Below are positions 1-8,942 of a stretch of DNA of 24,958 nucleotides, piece after piece; within the stretch, counting starts at the first letter, position 1, and each line of letters opens with the position of its first letter. Location: the IMG/VR virus record IMGVR_UViG_3300031721_000041, positions 1 through 24,958 of that record, one strand, 5' to 3'. Below the pieces are notes generated by a model. It was not told the origin of the DNA. It did not search any database and was given only the letters and a program-made list of their open reading frames with translations. A program made the translations under genes and the position numbers. Source of the DNA: a virus.

Positions 1-477
1 CGTTACCATTACTGAGTATGTTGTTGCGCTTGTGGTTGAGGGGCTGTCTAAGTGCTGCATTGGCATCGATCCCATCTCAATTGCGTAAGGAGTTCCGTTA
101 GTTCGTACTGCCGCAGTATCTCTAAGTTGATTGCTAGTACCTGCATCACCAATACAAATGGTTGAGTCACTTCCTCTTGCTAAACGAAAGTGCATGGTTC
201 CTAGCCCATATCCATAAAATATATTTACGCTAACAAGTATTTTACTACTCGTAGAAGATGGAGTAATTGCAGCAGAAAGACCTGATGCTACATAAGTGTT
301 TGTTTCATTTGATGAAATTGCCACTGCTGATTTTAAAGTTGCACTTACAATTTGCAACACTGAGCCTGTGGGTAAAGTAGTAGTACCCTGTGACTTCAAA
401 TCAAGTGTCTTACCAGCTGCAACCTTTATCACTTGCCCAGCTGGGGCAGATATTTCTTTAACTACTATAGTAGACAT
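1..477 (-). CDS. Fiber-like virion protein, 3' end outside the window
   Basis: The reading frame opens at the ATG at 477 and stays open for 159 codons to the window edge, so the C-terminus is missing. The product starts MSTIVVKEISAPAGQVIKVA and continues with KTLDLKSQGTT and a beta-rich body containing SGLSAAITPSSTSSKILVSV. This opening and the 'SxxSKILV' stretch resemble small fiber or decoration proteins of marine myoviruses (from memory of the family). The start is joined to the stop of the gene before it as TAATG, and a GGAG lies 9 bases upstream of the ATG, so translation is probably coupled. It is the last of a run of small fiber-like genes. Its role in the virion is inferred from context. 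Confidence 0.75.
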   Translation of the reverse strand, partial: MSTIVVKEISAPAGQVIKVAAGKTLDLKSQGTTTLPTGSVLQIVSATLKSAVAISSNETNTYVASGLSAAITPSSTSSKILVSVNIFYGYGLGTMHFRLARGSDSTICIGDAGTSNQLRDTAAVRTNGTPYAIEMGSMPMQHLDSPSTTSATTYSVMVT

Positions 478-755
478 TAAACAATACTCCAATTTCCTGA
501 GTTACCAATAGTGACTGTCTTGTTATCAGCAATTGTGATAGGCCCAGCGGTCATTCCATTAGTATTTATAGTTATATTTTCATTTATGATGGCAGCATTG
601 GTTCGTATTATAGATAATGTCCCAAGGCTTGGACCACCGAGTGCAACAGCATCAGCAATCTTCTCTGCTGTGATTGCATCATTTGCAATATCTGTTGTAC
701 CAATGGTAGTGTCACCATTTAAAAGTTCTGCAATATTTTTTGAGTTACTGGGCAT
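477..755 (-). CDS. Small fiber-like virion protein (92 aa)
   Basis: The N-terminal part carries a GTTDIANDAITAEKIADAV stretch, close to a motif near the start of the glycine-rich fiber gene at 10443-11480 (ATADIANDAVTADKLA). Such 'D-I-x-N-x-A-I-T-x-x-K-I' stretches are common in phage fiber proteins. The C-terminal part (PITIADNKTVTIGNSGNWSIV, about residues 72-92) looks like the short beta-strand repeats that close fiber modules. It overlaps both neighbours by one base (TAATG at 755 and at 477), so all three genes look translationally coupled. No enzymatic motif is visible. Fiber assignment rests on the motif and context, not on a full-length match. Confidence 0.75.
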   Translation of the reverse strand: MPSNSKNIAELLNGDTTIGTTDIANDAITAEKIADAVALGGPSLGTLSIIRTNAAIINENITINTNGMTAGPITIADNKTVTIGNSGNWSIV

Positions 756-1561
756 TAGCTTTGATACCTCGCCATGATTTCGGATGTATTAACAGGCGCA
801 AATGTGAATGTTAATGTTGAACCGCTGATTGAATAGTCTGTAGTAGGTTTCATAGCGATACCATTATAGAAAATGAATGCACTGTTTGTTGTTGAAGTTC
901 CACTTGATAATGTGAATGCAGTTGCACTACCATTACCAGCGAATACATCTAACTGATAATCTGTACTTCTACGAACCACTCCACGAATACCAAAGTGTTT
1001 TGCTTCAATCTCTGCACTTGCGTCTGGAGCACCAGTGAATGTAAGTGTAGTGCCATTGATTGAATAGTTAGTGCTGGACTTCTGTAGGATACCATCAACA
1101 AACACTAACACGGAGTTTGCGTTTGGAGGATTCTCTGACAGAGTGAATGCGGTAGCAGAACCATTACCAGTGAATAAGTCAGTTGTAAATGACTTTAAAT
1201 TTGCGGCAAGTTCAGTTGCACCAACAGAACCAGTGGGCGGTTTAATTTGGAAAGAACCAATCCCTCTATGCATAACGTAAATAGTTGAACTACTTGCTGC
1301 GGCCTCAGAAAGTTTTAAAATCTTAGGTTCGCCAGCTGCGTTCTGGTGAATAGTGTATGCACTTGTACCTTGTTGGATTACGTTATTAATCACAACCTGT
1401 AAGTTTTCTGCGTTACTGCCTGGCACAGACTCAGTTAGAGCGACTGCATTGGCGTGAGTAATAGAACCTACTGTAATATTTCCAAAACTAGAGTCAGTGA
1501 AATCTTCCTGATGAAAAGCAGGTGAGACTTGATTGTGGAATGGAGTACCTATATACGACAT
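755..1561 (-). CDS. Fiber protein with internal beta repeats (268 aa)
   Basis: Two clear repeats of about 60 residues are visible, at about 128-190 and 205-266. Each follows the plan GNGSATAFTLS, a gap, a strand such as VLVFVDGILQ, then YSI-G-TLTF and AP. A degenerate third copy is at about 39-100 (VVINNVIQQ). This repeat type is typical of marine myovirus tail fibers. Related sequence also occurs in the hub genes at 20272-21324 and 18323-20272. The start has a good ribosome binding site (AAGGGAG, 8 bases before ATG) and sits 12 bases after the previous gene. There are no catalytic motifs. The protein is most likely a fiber or baseplate-attached adhesin segment; its receptor is unknown. Confidence 0.8.
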   Translation of the reverse strand: MSYIGTPFHNQVSPAFHQEDFTDSSFGNITVGSITHANAVALTESVPGSNAENLQVVINNVIQQGTSAYTIHQNAAGEPKILKLSEAAASSSTIYVMHRGIGSFQIKPPTGSVGATELAANLKSFTTDLFTGNGSATAFTLSENPPNANSVLVFVDGILQKSSTNYSINGTTLTFTGAPDASAEIEAKHFGIRGVVRRSTDYQLDVFAGNGSATAFTLSSGTSTTNSAFIFYNGIAMKPTTDYSISGSTLTFTFAPVNTSEIMARYQS

Positions 1562-1573
1562 TAATAAACTCCC

Positions 1574-1918
1574 TTATGATACATCTTCTAGGATGGATGC
1601 AACTACATCTACAGTGTTTGCAGAGGCGTAAACTCGAACCTTATCATTGCCGTTTAAAACGACCTTCTGTCCAGACACCACTTTCAACGAGGAACCAACT
1701 GGTAGAGGAGCATTTTTAATAATATGGAATGATGCACTTGCACTACTATCCAAAATTAAAACTGTAACCTGTACTGCTGAAGTACCTGTGTTTGAAATGT
1801 CAAGTTCGATAAGAATCGAATTACATGCACTTCCATTGTTTGCTGTATAAACATCTGTTGGAGAACCAGCATTAGTGGATACACTCGTTGCAAATGCGTT
1901 TTTAAAATTATTGGCCAT
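1574..1918 (-). CDS. Small virion/fiber-associated protein (114 aa)
   Basis: The product begins MANNFKNAFATSVSTNAGSP and contains SILIELDISNTGTSAVQVTV, then HIIKNAPLPVGSSLKVVSGQ near residues 67-86. This resembles a small conserved virion protein of marine T4-like phages that I recall only as structural. It looks all-beta, with no signal peptide or membrane segment. It is the first gene after a perfect late-promoter box (1941-1948), with AAGGAAA before the ATG, so it probably starts a late transcription unit that continues through the fiber genes to the left. The exact role (fiber tip, collar or decoration) is not visible in the sequence. Confidence 0.7.
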   Translation of the reverse strand: MANNFKNAFATSVSTNAGSPTDVYTANNGSACNSILIELDISNTGTSAVQVTVLILDSSASASFHIIKNAPLPVGSSLKVVSGQKVVLNGNDKVRVYASANTVDVVASILEDVS

Positions 1919-1940
1919 TATTGTTTTCCTTAATCTCTAT

Positions 1941-1948
1941 TATTTATA
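1941..1948 (-). promoter_or_regulatory. Late promoter box TATAAATA
   Basis: The minus strand reads TATAAATA exactly, the T4 late-promoter consensus recognised by the gp55-type sigma factor with sliding clamp. It lies 23 bases before the start of the gene at 1574-1918 and matches the spacing of the other boxes in this window. There is no -35 element, as expected for this promoter class. Confidence 0.75.
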
Positions 1949-1952
1949 GGTC

Positions 1953-2357
1953 TTAACCAAGCGCAACCGCAAGAGCAATACTAAAACCTTCTGTTGAAAT
2001 TGCCCCACCAACTGCTGGGAATGTTAAAGTTGTTGAGTCTGAGGCCAAAGTTAATGAACCCGTACCAGAATGTGCAATAATAGAATTATTACCATCATGG
2101 TACATTTGTAGGTCGTCTGATGTGCCTAGTTTTATTCGTGCAACACCAGCGCCTGTGGAGTCTGCAAGGTCTAAGACTGAAGTAGAGGTTATCAACCCAC
2201 TGTTAAGTTGAACAACTGCTTCAATAACATCTGTTACGGACTGTCCACCCACTGTGCTAGGAAGAGAAGCTATGTCACCGATATCCACAGCGAGTTCATT
2301 GAACTCAACTCTCCATTGTTCAAGGGTAAATGATGTTGGTGTATTACGATCTGCCAT
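1953..2357 (-). CDS. Small fiber-like virion protein (134 aa)
   Basis: The product starts MADRNTPTSFTLEQWRVEFN, an N-terminal helix-like part, followed by ASLPSTVGGQSVTDVIEAVV. It ends in a beta module with DDLQMYHDGNNSIIAHSG and GTGSLTLASDS (about residues 80-110). The 'DLxxYHDGxxSxI' motif recurs in fiber proteins of marine phages. The gene starts in a TAATG overlap with the stop of the 75-residue gene before it. A late promoter follows its stop by only a few bases, so it closes the transcription unit that begins before gp8. Function beyond a structural or fiber role is not visible. Confidence 0.75.
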   Translation of the reverse strand: MADRNTPTSFTLEQWRVEFNELAVDIGDIASLPSTVGGQSVTDVIEAVVQLNSGLITSTSVLDLADSTGAGVARIKLGTSDDLQMYHDGNNSIIAHSGTGSLTLASDSTTLTFPAVGGAISTEGFSIALAVALG

Positions 2358-2584
2358 TATTCTTTATCCACTAGTTTTAAAAGTAAAGATTTTATTTCGT
2401 GCATCTCACACTTTAAGTTATTTATGTCCCTTACTGCATCCCTAATACTGTCTTTTTGTTGTTTAACATTCCTAGAGCGATTTACAGCAGCTTCATATGC
2501 TTGCATATTTGTGTTGACGATTGCCCCCGAAACTATATCACGGGCAAGGTCTGGATGTTCTTGTACTTTTAAATAATCTGCCAT
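2357..2584 (-). CDS. Short conserved-looking protein with C-terminal helix (75 aa)
   Basis: I place the start at MADYLKVQEHPDL rather than at the ATG six codons earlier, because that earlier ATG lies inside the coding end of the giant gene. The chosen ATG follows that gene's TAA directly (TAATATG). The N-terminal MADYLKVQEHPDLARD resembles small proteins encoded beside the large fiber gene in marine T4-like phages. The C-terminal half (about residues 40-75) is highly charged and predicted helical or coiled-coil, ending in EIKSLLLKLVDKE. It could be a fiber chaperone or a small structural adaptor, but nothing visible proves either. It overlaps the next gene as TAATG. Confidence 0.7.
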   Translation of the reverse strand: MADYLKVQEHPDLARDIVSGAIVNTNMQAYEAAVNRSRNVKQQKDSIRDAVRDINNLKCEMHEIKSLLLKLVDKE

Positions 2585-2585
2585 A

Positions 2586-5500
2586 TTAAGTCGCCAATGC
2601 AATTGCTCGTAAGTCTTTTATACGAGGTGGTTCTGCACAGTTTGTTCCTTGCATTCTAATCTTAATCGCAAAAGAAATAAATTGTGGTAAATTATTTACA
2701 CTATATTCTCTTTCAATAAAGTCATCAAAATCAACTGAAGAGTTAACATTCGAATCTGGCACACCAGTAGTATTGAAATATGTCCAACCGATTTCATTGA
2801 AATCTGATGAATCATCTGAACGTAGTACTTTGTACATTAGTTGAATTTCTGCACTATCAAACTTAACTGCATCAACGAAACACTTCAGAGATGTAGCAGG
2901 AGTTTTTAATTGTGCCTTACGAGTAATATAAACAACCTCACCCGAATCTCCTTCTGGTTCAGTCGGAGAATTAAATTCTGCAACTGGGAATACATCGGCT
3001 GATGTATCTATGTTGTCTAATCTATTTGCAACTGTAACTAAAGTCTTTCTATCCAAATCTATGATAGGCGAAAGGTTTTCAGCAGATGAAGTCATCGTAA
3101 AGATAAGTTCAAATGATTTGTTACCCGATAGCTCGGAAGTCTCATTAATTTGTGAACAAATAATCTTAGGTACTTCGAAGTAATAGTTATCAGTAATCGG
3201 AATTTGATCTGCCTGAGACAGAGTTTGTTTTACGAAAGACTGTTGAGCACCACTTGGAGAAGTACCAGTTGTTGTTCTTGACTTAGCAGAAATGGTTGTA
3301 TTTGGATGTTCAATAACTGGAACAAGAGTTTGCATAGTATCAATCAATGCATTCTCTGTTGCAGTAACAGTTTTACCACCACCAGTAATGCTTCCATCAG
3401 CACTAGCAGTTGTTGATAAAGTATACGAATCCATCTGAATGTCACCTAATGCGACATGCGTCTTGTTAATTTGTGTTAGAGGAATACCACTTAGTTCGTA
3501 TAACTCTACTACTGAAGCATCTGCATGTAGAACGTCTGTTCCTTCTACTGCGCGAGTTAGTGAGGAAATAGTTGTTCCAGAAATAGTTCCAGATGTAATT
3601 TCACTACCAATCTTAACAAAGACAGTTCCACTATTTGGGAATCCTGTATCTGATGCAAGAGATAAACTAGTTGCACCGGCCGCTAGAGAACTATTTAATG
3701 TTGTATTCACTCCAGAACTAACACCAGCAATTGTCACATTATTAGTTGTAGTGTACATGTGATGATCGTTGTGAGAAACTTTAATTTTACTTGTACTAGC
3801 AAATGTTCTAATTGGGTTTTCTTTAAGTGTCTTAACTGGAAGCACATCATTAACTAATGTTACAGCAGCAGTCTTAGATATATCAAAGGTTGCACGATAT
3901 ATAGTAAACTTCAAGTCTTCTAAATCATATGCAGTCCATGTAGAATTGTTTTGTGATTTAAATAAAACTCCAAGATATGGTTGGTCAGAAACTAAACGAG
4001 AACCACCCACATCAGTTTCTCCCATTCGAGAAATCCATGTTAAGTAGTTTTGTGAGTCAGTGAACATCACTATACAATATTCAACACCATCCTTTACATA
4101 GACAGGTTCATCAAATGTAACTGTAGTGGCCACAGATGCATCTTCAGAGATAGAAACTTCTGAAGGTTCAAGTGACTTAGTAGCAAATGGGAGAACCTTG
4201 TTTGTAGGATACCCGTTAGACATTTCACGAATTTGAATAGTAACTGGAAGTGTAGAATCTTTACCTTGAAAGAAAGTATCAATCTTAGTAATATACTCAC
4301 CACCTGATGCCACAGGCATAAATGATTGTGCAAGTGGGTCGTACCAGCCAACTTGTGCTGTTCTGTCAGAAATTTGTCTGCTAGTTGTTTCTTGTTGAGA
4401 TGGATTACGAACCTCAACTCTTGCATTACGAGTAGCAACAATAGTTTCTTGAATTGTACTTAGGATACCAGTTGCAGAATAAATTGCTTGTGCGAAAGTT
4501 TCTGGTTCTGGAGAAAGTGCATTTACAGTAGAAGAGGTCAATCTGAATAACCTATCACCAGTTCTGAAACGTGAGTTTCCTTGAACATTGGGGTTAGGGA
4601 TTGCAAACGTACCTTCTACTTTTCCTGAGGCAGATGAGACAAGGTTTCCACCAGCACTTCCACCAGATGGTGTTACCAAGGCAGCGACATTCGATTTGTC
4701 AAAGAATGGATATACTTTAGTAAGAGGCTTCAATCCAGTAACAGTAAACGTAATGTTTCTTGCACGAATGAATGGAATTAAAGCGCGAGATACTACTCTA
4801 TCACCTTGTGACTCTGTATCTATTTGAGCAACTACAGTAGTAGTAACACCTCTTCTAGACAATGTTCCACGTTCATTAGTTACTGTTCTACGCAATACAC
4901 GGCGTCCCGAAGACCTCCACTCATTACTAGTTGAAGTTGTTACTCCACTCCACTGAGTTTGCCATGCATTCCATATCGTTCCTAATGCATTTGCATTTTG
5001 TGCTAAAACTGTATCGAAGTTTCCTTCACGATTGACAATCAAATCTGGGATTCTAGCAGTTTCAAACCACTCATCACCTGATGGAGATAATCTACAAATA
5101 CCAGCCCAAGCAAATGATAACACGGGGTTTAGGTTTTCAATGCGAGTTGCATATGGTTGTTCTACTGCAACCTTGTGTGTATAAGGAAGAGTTATAATGT
5201 CACCAGTTTTTGCATACTGGTCATTACTTCTATCAGAGGCAGTTGTATTTTCTTCTGAAAGAGTTACACCCTTCATAAAGTACTTCGGACGCAATTCTCC
5301 ATGTTGCATATCTATAGAGTTTCTATAGTCTGCGTGTTGAACATCACCAGTTGCATGTCCTTTAAAGTTGTCAACCAAGAAACCAGATTTGAATCTATCA
5401 AATCCATCAGCATCTTGAATCTGTAATGTATTTGCATCCTTCTCTAGAAGGTTCAATGCAGTGTAGTATTCTATGTTCTCAATACGAGCTTCTAGTTTAC

Positions 5501-8500
5501 CAATGTCACGCATTGTGTATCTACGATTATTAACTGAGGTATAAGTTACGTCATTAACATCAATAACAAATGGAGGCAAATCTAAATCTGCAAGTTTCAT
5601 TGCGTCATCAATTGGCTTAGGTGTTTGTGGAACTTCTGAATCTGCACCACGAACCACTTTGAATTTACCATCAGCAGCAATGAATAAAGAATCCTTTCTT
5701 CCAACATGGAAGTCTAAGTCATAGATGAAGTTTGAATTGTCTTTTGGTATTGATACTGTGGATGAACCAGACCCAGCAAAAGAGCGTGATTCCATATTAA
5801 AGGAATACGAAGTTACTCTATAAACAGTTTGAGTTTGGATAGTCTGAGTTGTTGTAGTTGCATCGGCAACACGGGGCCTAAAGTCCACTGTATCACGCAA
5901 GTCATATTCACCAGTAGGGTCTGCAACCTCTGGGTCAACGCGAGTTGCTGAATATGTTGGAATATCTTTGTAACTAATGGCACTGTATGAGTCAACATTA
6001 AAGAAGTCTCCTGTACCATGAGTAAAGTAGTCTGCAACAATCATCAATCGTCCAACAGGGGCGACTGTATTTGGTTTACGAACAATCCTACCAATATCGT
6101 AGAAGTTATCTCTTTGTCCATTATCTAACACAAAGTCGTTTGTTATAATTCTAGAACCAGCAGTAAAGGTATCTAGACTTCCAGTTTCAGCACTCTCTGC
6201 ACCAGTAATAGTTTCGCCAGTTTCAAAATCAGTGTTGTTGATTGGAATGAATGTCACAGGAGAAATTGTATTTACAACTCTTGCCTTTGCGCCAGACGTA
6301 GTACCAGTAATCAATTCACCTTGTGTGAAGTTACCTGTTGAACCTGTTACTGTCCACTGAGGAAGTACGGGGTCTGTTGAAGCACCCTCAGAATCAAACA
6401 CTGCCCATAGTTTATGGATGTCTGATACACCTAATGAAATATCAGGTTGATGTGCAGAAACACCATATTTTGCAGTACCACCAATACCAGCATTATGAAC
6501 AAGTACTTGATACATTCTAGTTCTTGTTTTAGATTTTTCTTGTACTGTAGTTCTTGTAATTGTAGTAATAAGTCTTACTGTTGCGCCGTTACCAAATGGG
6601 GAATCAGTACTATCTCCAATCACAATAGAGCCAGTACCAGCACCAGTAAAGGTTATGTGTGCATTTGTTAAATCAATCTTATCTCCAGCAACAGCAGTAC
6701 CACCAGTACCAGCAACTAACACAGTCAAAACATAATCGGTATTAGATACAGCATTGAATGTTTCATTTGCACCAGCAGAGAAAGAAAGATCACCGCCTGA
6801 GTTAGACTGTCCTACGAAAGTCCTACGAATAACAACTGAAGTATCTGAGACTCCGTTATTTAATGTCGTCTTTAATGTTTTAATTGAATTCTTCTGAAGT
6901 TTACGGAGAAGAATGTTTTTATTCTGGTCACGAAGAGATGCCCTCTTACGAACAAAGGCAACTGAAGAAATAGCGCCAGAAACATCAGCACTTAAATCAA
7001 GTGTCTGGCCAGAAATTGCATCCACTCTTCTTTCTTCCAAAGCACCACTTGTACCAGAAGGTATAGAAATAATATCTCCAACTTCTAGTTCTGTACCATA
7101 GTCTGTCTGGAAACCAGTAACCGCATCTTTATCACCAGTAAGAATTGTGTTAAGTCCTGCTATAGTTGTACTTGCTTCAAGAACAATATCAGATGTAAAG
7201 TGTGGGTCTGTTCCACTATCTGTTGAGGGCATGTATGCTTGTTTAACTCTACTAAAGTCAAAAGAACTAACAGCCGAAAGTGTTAAGTCTGCATTTGAAC
7301 TATTTTCTAATATCTCATCAGTTTCAGCAGAACTAGAACATGTCACCTTTTCACCAACAGTGAAGATACCAGTAACACTAGCAATTGTGACAACAGCAGC
7401 TGCTGTTACGTCAGTCGTACCATCAACCTCATGGGCAACTACGAAACCATATGCACCTGTACTTACACCAGTGATTTTATCACCAGCAACAGGAATTGCA
7501 GAAGGAGTACCACTTAATGTAATTTTGGTAAACATTCTGATATCGAAAAGGTATAGGTTATATACTGCGTCTGTACCAAATTCACTTTGACTGTTGGCAG
7601 TACCAGAGAAGTGTTCAAATGATCTTGCACGAGCAATACCAATTTGAGCACCAGACGATGATCCGGCAGATGATGTTTTAGTATCAAATAGTCCAATCTG
7701 TCTATAGGGTTCTGAAAGGTCGCCAGAGATGAATGGAGATATTTCTGGAGAACTGAATGCGTTTGTTACACGAACAAAGTTACCAACCTCTACAGGGGTA
7801 ACTGCGGCATTGTAGTTTTCAAAACTTCTTGGTTTAGGAACATCAATGTATCTTGGAGAAATAGTTTCTACTTCATAACCACGAACATATGCTTTGCCTG
7901 GCGCAACTTGAATTGTCAAGAAGTCATCAGATGCAGAGTTTTGATCGTCAGTAGTTGCTAATGGGTCATAGATACCATTATTCAATCCATCATTCGATGT
8001 CTCACGAATATCAATTTGGAAAGGACTTACTGAATAATCACCAGATTCGTCAAAAGTTCTACGGGCAAGTGTTTCGCCGAGAACAGAGTATTCTGTGTTT
8101 CTTGCTTTTTGTTGTACGATACCAGTATTTGTTCTAAGAAGTTCAATGAAGTCTCCATCTAGAACTGAATCTAAAGCAAGTTTTGCAAGGGTAAGTGTAA
8201 TCTTTAATCGGTGCGCGCCTTTAGCGTTTACGTTTGAAGAGCCTTGTGCATTGTCCAAAAGAGATACATCTTCTTCTGGTGTCTCTAGGGTTTCTGTAAC
8301 AGTCAAACCAATACGATAGTTTGGGGTGTTTGTATACTTGTCTAGAATAATTCTTTGTGTTGCAACCTTAACAAAATGTCCACGAACAAAGTAAACACCT
8401 TCTTGAATGTTTGCAGATGAACCAGTTGCTGTTGCTGAAAGTGCTTGAAGTTGTGCAGAGGCAACACCACTACCAAATGAACCAACAGTACCATTAGCAG

Positions 8501-8939
8501 ATATCTTTTCGCCATCGTTGAAAACAGTTGTTACATTGTTTGTACCTGTTGCAACATACTTTACAAATAGAGTGATAGGGTCAGCTGATGTTGCTGCGGT
8601 TGCTTGAATAACTTCTGCAACAACGCCACTGGCAGCACCAGTGATTCTCTTACCAACAAAATCTTGAATGTAACCTGATACTTCTGTTGACTCTAAAAGT
8701 CCTTCTAATTTAACTGCATAGTATTCGGTTGTAAATCCAGTTGAGCCTGGAATTACTACAGTTCCTTCTTTGAACATATGTCTACCATGTCTTTCGACTT
8801 GGTTCTGAAGGATAGTTTGAAGTGCAGTTAACTCTCTCGCTTGGACTGAAAAGCCAGGCCGAAAGAGTACCCTATGAAAGTTTTTGTCTTCTGCAAAATC
8901 ATCATAATACGGGGCTACATTAAGATTTGTATTTTCCAT
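2586..8939 (-). CDS. Giant DUF4815-type baseplate/tail fiber protein (2117 aa)
   Basis: This is the largest gene in the window. Residues 1 to about 80 (YYDDFAEDKNFHRVLFRPG, then ARELTALQTILQNQVERHG) match the N-terminus of DUF4815 proteins found in marine T4-like phages. Further family-like landmarks are LRDTVDFRPRV near residue 1015, a stretch with NLLEKDANTLQIQDADGF, and YDPLAQSFMP followed by a beta domain with YITKIDTFFQGKDS. At least four copies of a short motif of the type GE-x-I-T-G-x-x-S-G-A occur at about 95-112, 485-502, 871-892 and 905-922. A similar motif occurs in the gp7 and gp8 homologs. The gene starts 3 bases after gp8 stops, with GGAAT ahead of the ATG. It probably connects the wedge to host-contacting fibers; T4 has no obvious full-length equivalent. 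No frameshift is seen along its 6.3 kb. Confidence 0.85.
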   Translation of the reverse strand: MENTNLNVAPYYDDFAEDKNFHRVLFRPGFSVQARELTALQTILQNQVERHGRHMFKEGTVVIPGSTGFTTEYYAVKLEGLLESTEVSGYIQDFVGKRITGAASGVVAEVIQATAATSADPITLFVKYVATGTNNVTTVFNDGEKISANGTVGSFGSGVASAQLQALSATATGSSANIQEGVYFVRGHFVKVATQRIILDKYTNTPNYRIGLTVTETLETPEEDVSLLDNAQGSSNVNAKGAHRLKITLTLAKLALDSVLDGDFIELLRTNTGIVQQKARNTEYSVLGETLARRTFDESGDYSVSPFQIDIRETSNDGLNNGIYDPLATTDDQNSASDDFLTIQVAPGKAYVRGYEVETISPRYIDVPKPRSFENYNAAVTPVEVGNFVRVTNAFSSPEISPFISGDLSEPYRQIGLFDTKTSSAGSSSGAQIGIARARSFEHFSGTANSQSEFGTDAVYNLYLFDIRMFTKITLSGTPSAIPVAGDKITGVSTGAYGFVVAHEVDGTTDVTAAAVVTIASVTGIFTVGEKVTCSSSAETDEILENSSNADLTLSAVSSFDFSRVKQAYMPSTDSGTDPHFTSDIVLEASTTIAGLNTILTGDKDAVTGFQTDYGTELEVGDIISIPSGTSGALEERRVDAISGQTLDLSADVSGAISSVAFVRKRASLRDQNKNILLRKLQKNSIKTLKTTLNNGVSDTSVVIRRTFVGQSNSGGDLSFSAGANETFNAVSNTDYVLTVLVAGTGGTAVAGDKIDLTNAHITFTGAGTGSIVIGDSTDSPFGNGATVRLITTITRTTVQEKSKTRTRMYQVLVHNAGIGGTAKYGVSAHQPDISLGVSDIHKLWAVFDSEGASTDPVLPQWTVTGSTGNFTQGELITGTTSGAKARVVNTISPVTFIPINNTDFETGETITGAESAETGSLDTFTAGSRIITNDFVLDNGQRDNFYDIGRIVRKPNTVAPVGRLMIVADYFTHGTGDFFNVDSYSAISYKDIPTYSATRVDPEVADPTGEYDLRDTVDFRPRVADATTTTQTIQTQTVYRVTSYSFNMESRSFAGSGSSTVSIPKDNSNFIYDLDFHVGRKDSLFIAADGKFKVVRGADSEVPQTPKPIDDAMKLADLDLPPFVIDVNDVTYTSVNNRRYTMRDIGKLEARIENIEYYTALNLLEKDANTLQIQDADGFDRFKSGFLVDNFKGHATGDVQHADYRNSIDMQHGELRPKYFMKGVTLSEENTTASDRSNDQYAKTGDIITLPYTHKVAVEQPYATRIENLNPVLSFAWAGICRLSPSGDEWFETARIPDLIVNREGNFDTVLAQNANALGTIWNAWQTQWSGVTTSTSNEWRSSGRRVLRRTVTNERGTLSRRGVTTTVVAQIDTESQGDRVVSRALIPFIRARNITFTVTGLKPLTKVYPFFDKSNVAALVTPSGGSAGGNLVSSASGKVEGTFAIPNPNVQGNSRFRTGDRLFRLTSSTVNALSPEPETFAQAIYSATGILSTIQETIVATRNARVEVRNPSQQETTSRQISDRTAQVGWYDPLAQSFMPVASGGEYITKIDTFFQGKDSTLPVTIQIREMSNGYPTNKVLPFATKSLEPSEVSISEDASVATTVTFDEPVYVKDGVEYCIVMFTDSQNYLTWISRMGETDVGGSRLVSDQPYLGVLFKSQNNSTWTAYDLEDLKFTIYRATFDISKTAAVTLVNDVLPVKTLKENPIRTFASTSKIKVSHNDHHMYTTTNNVTIAGVSSGVNTTLNSSLAAGATSLSLASDTGFPNSGTVFVKIGSEITSGTISGTTISSLTRAVEGTDVLHADASVVELYELSGIPLTQINKTHVALGDIQMDSYTLSTTASADGSITGGGKTVTATENALIDTMQTLVPVIEHPNTTISAKSRTTTGTSPSGAQQSFVKQTLSQADQIPITDNYYFEVPKIICSQINETSELSGNKSFELIFTMTSSAENLSPIIDLDRKTLVTVANRLDNIDTSADVFPVAEFNSPTEPEGDSGEVVYITRKAQLKTPATSLKCFVDAVKFDSAEIQLMYKVLRSDDSSDFNEIGWTYFNTTGVPDSNVNSSVDFDDFIEREYSVNNLPQFISFAIKIRMQGTNCAEPPRIKDLRAIALAT

Positions 8940-8942
8940 TGT

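Noticed and set aside
4094-4441. Minus-strand frame of 115 codons inside the giant gene
   Set aside because: Same strand but another frame within a region with clear DUF4815-type coding; Leu/His-rich nonsense composition.
7147-7590. Open frame of 147 codons on the plus strand
   Set aside because: It lies wholly inside the 2117-residue gene on the other strand and has no family-like sequence.
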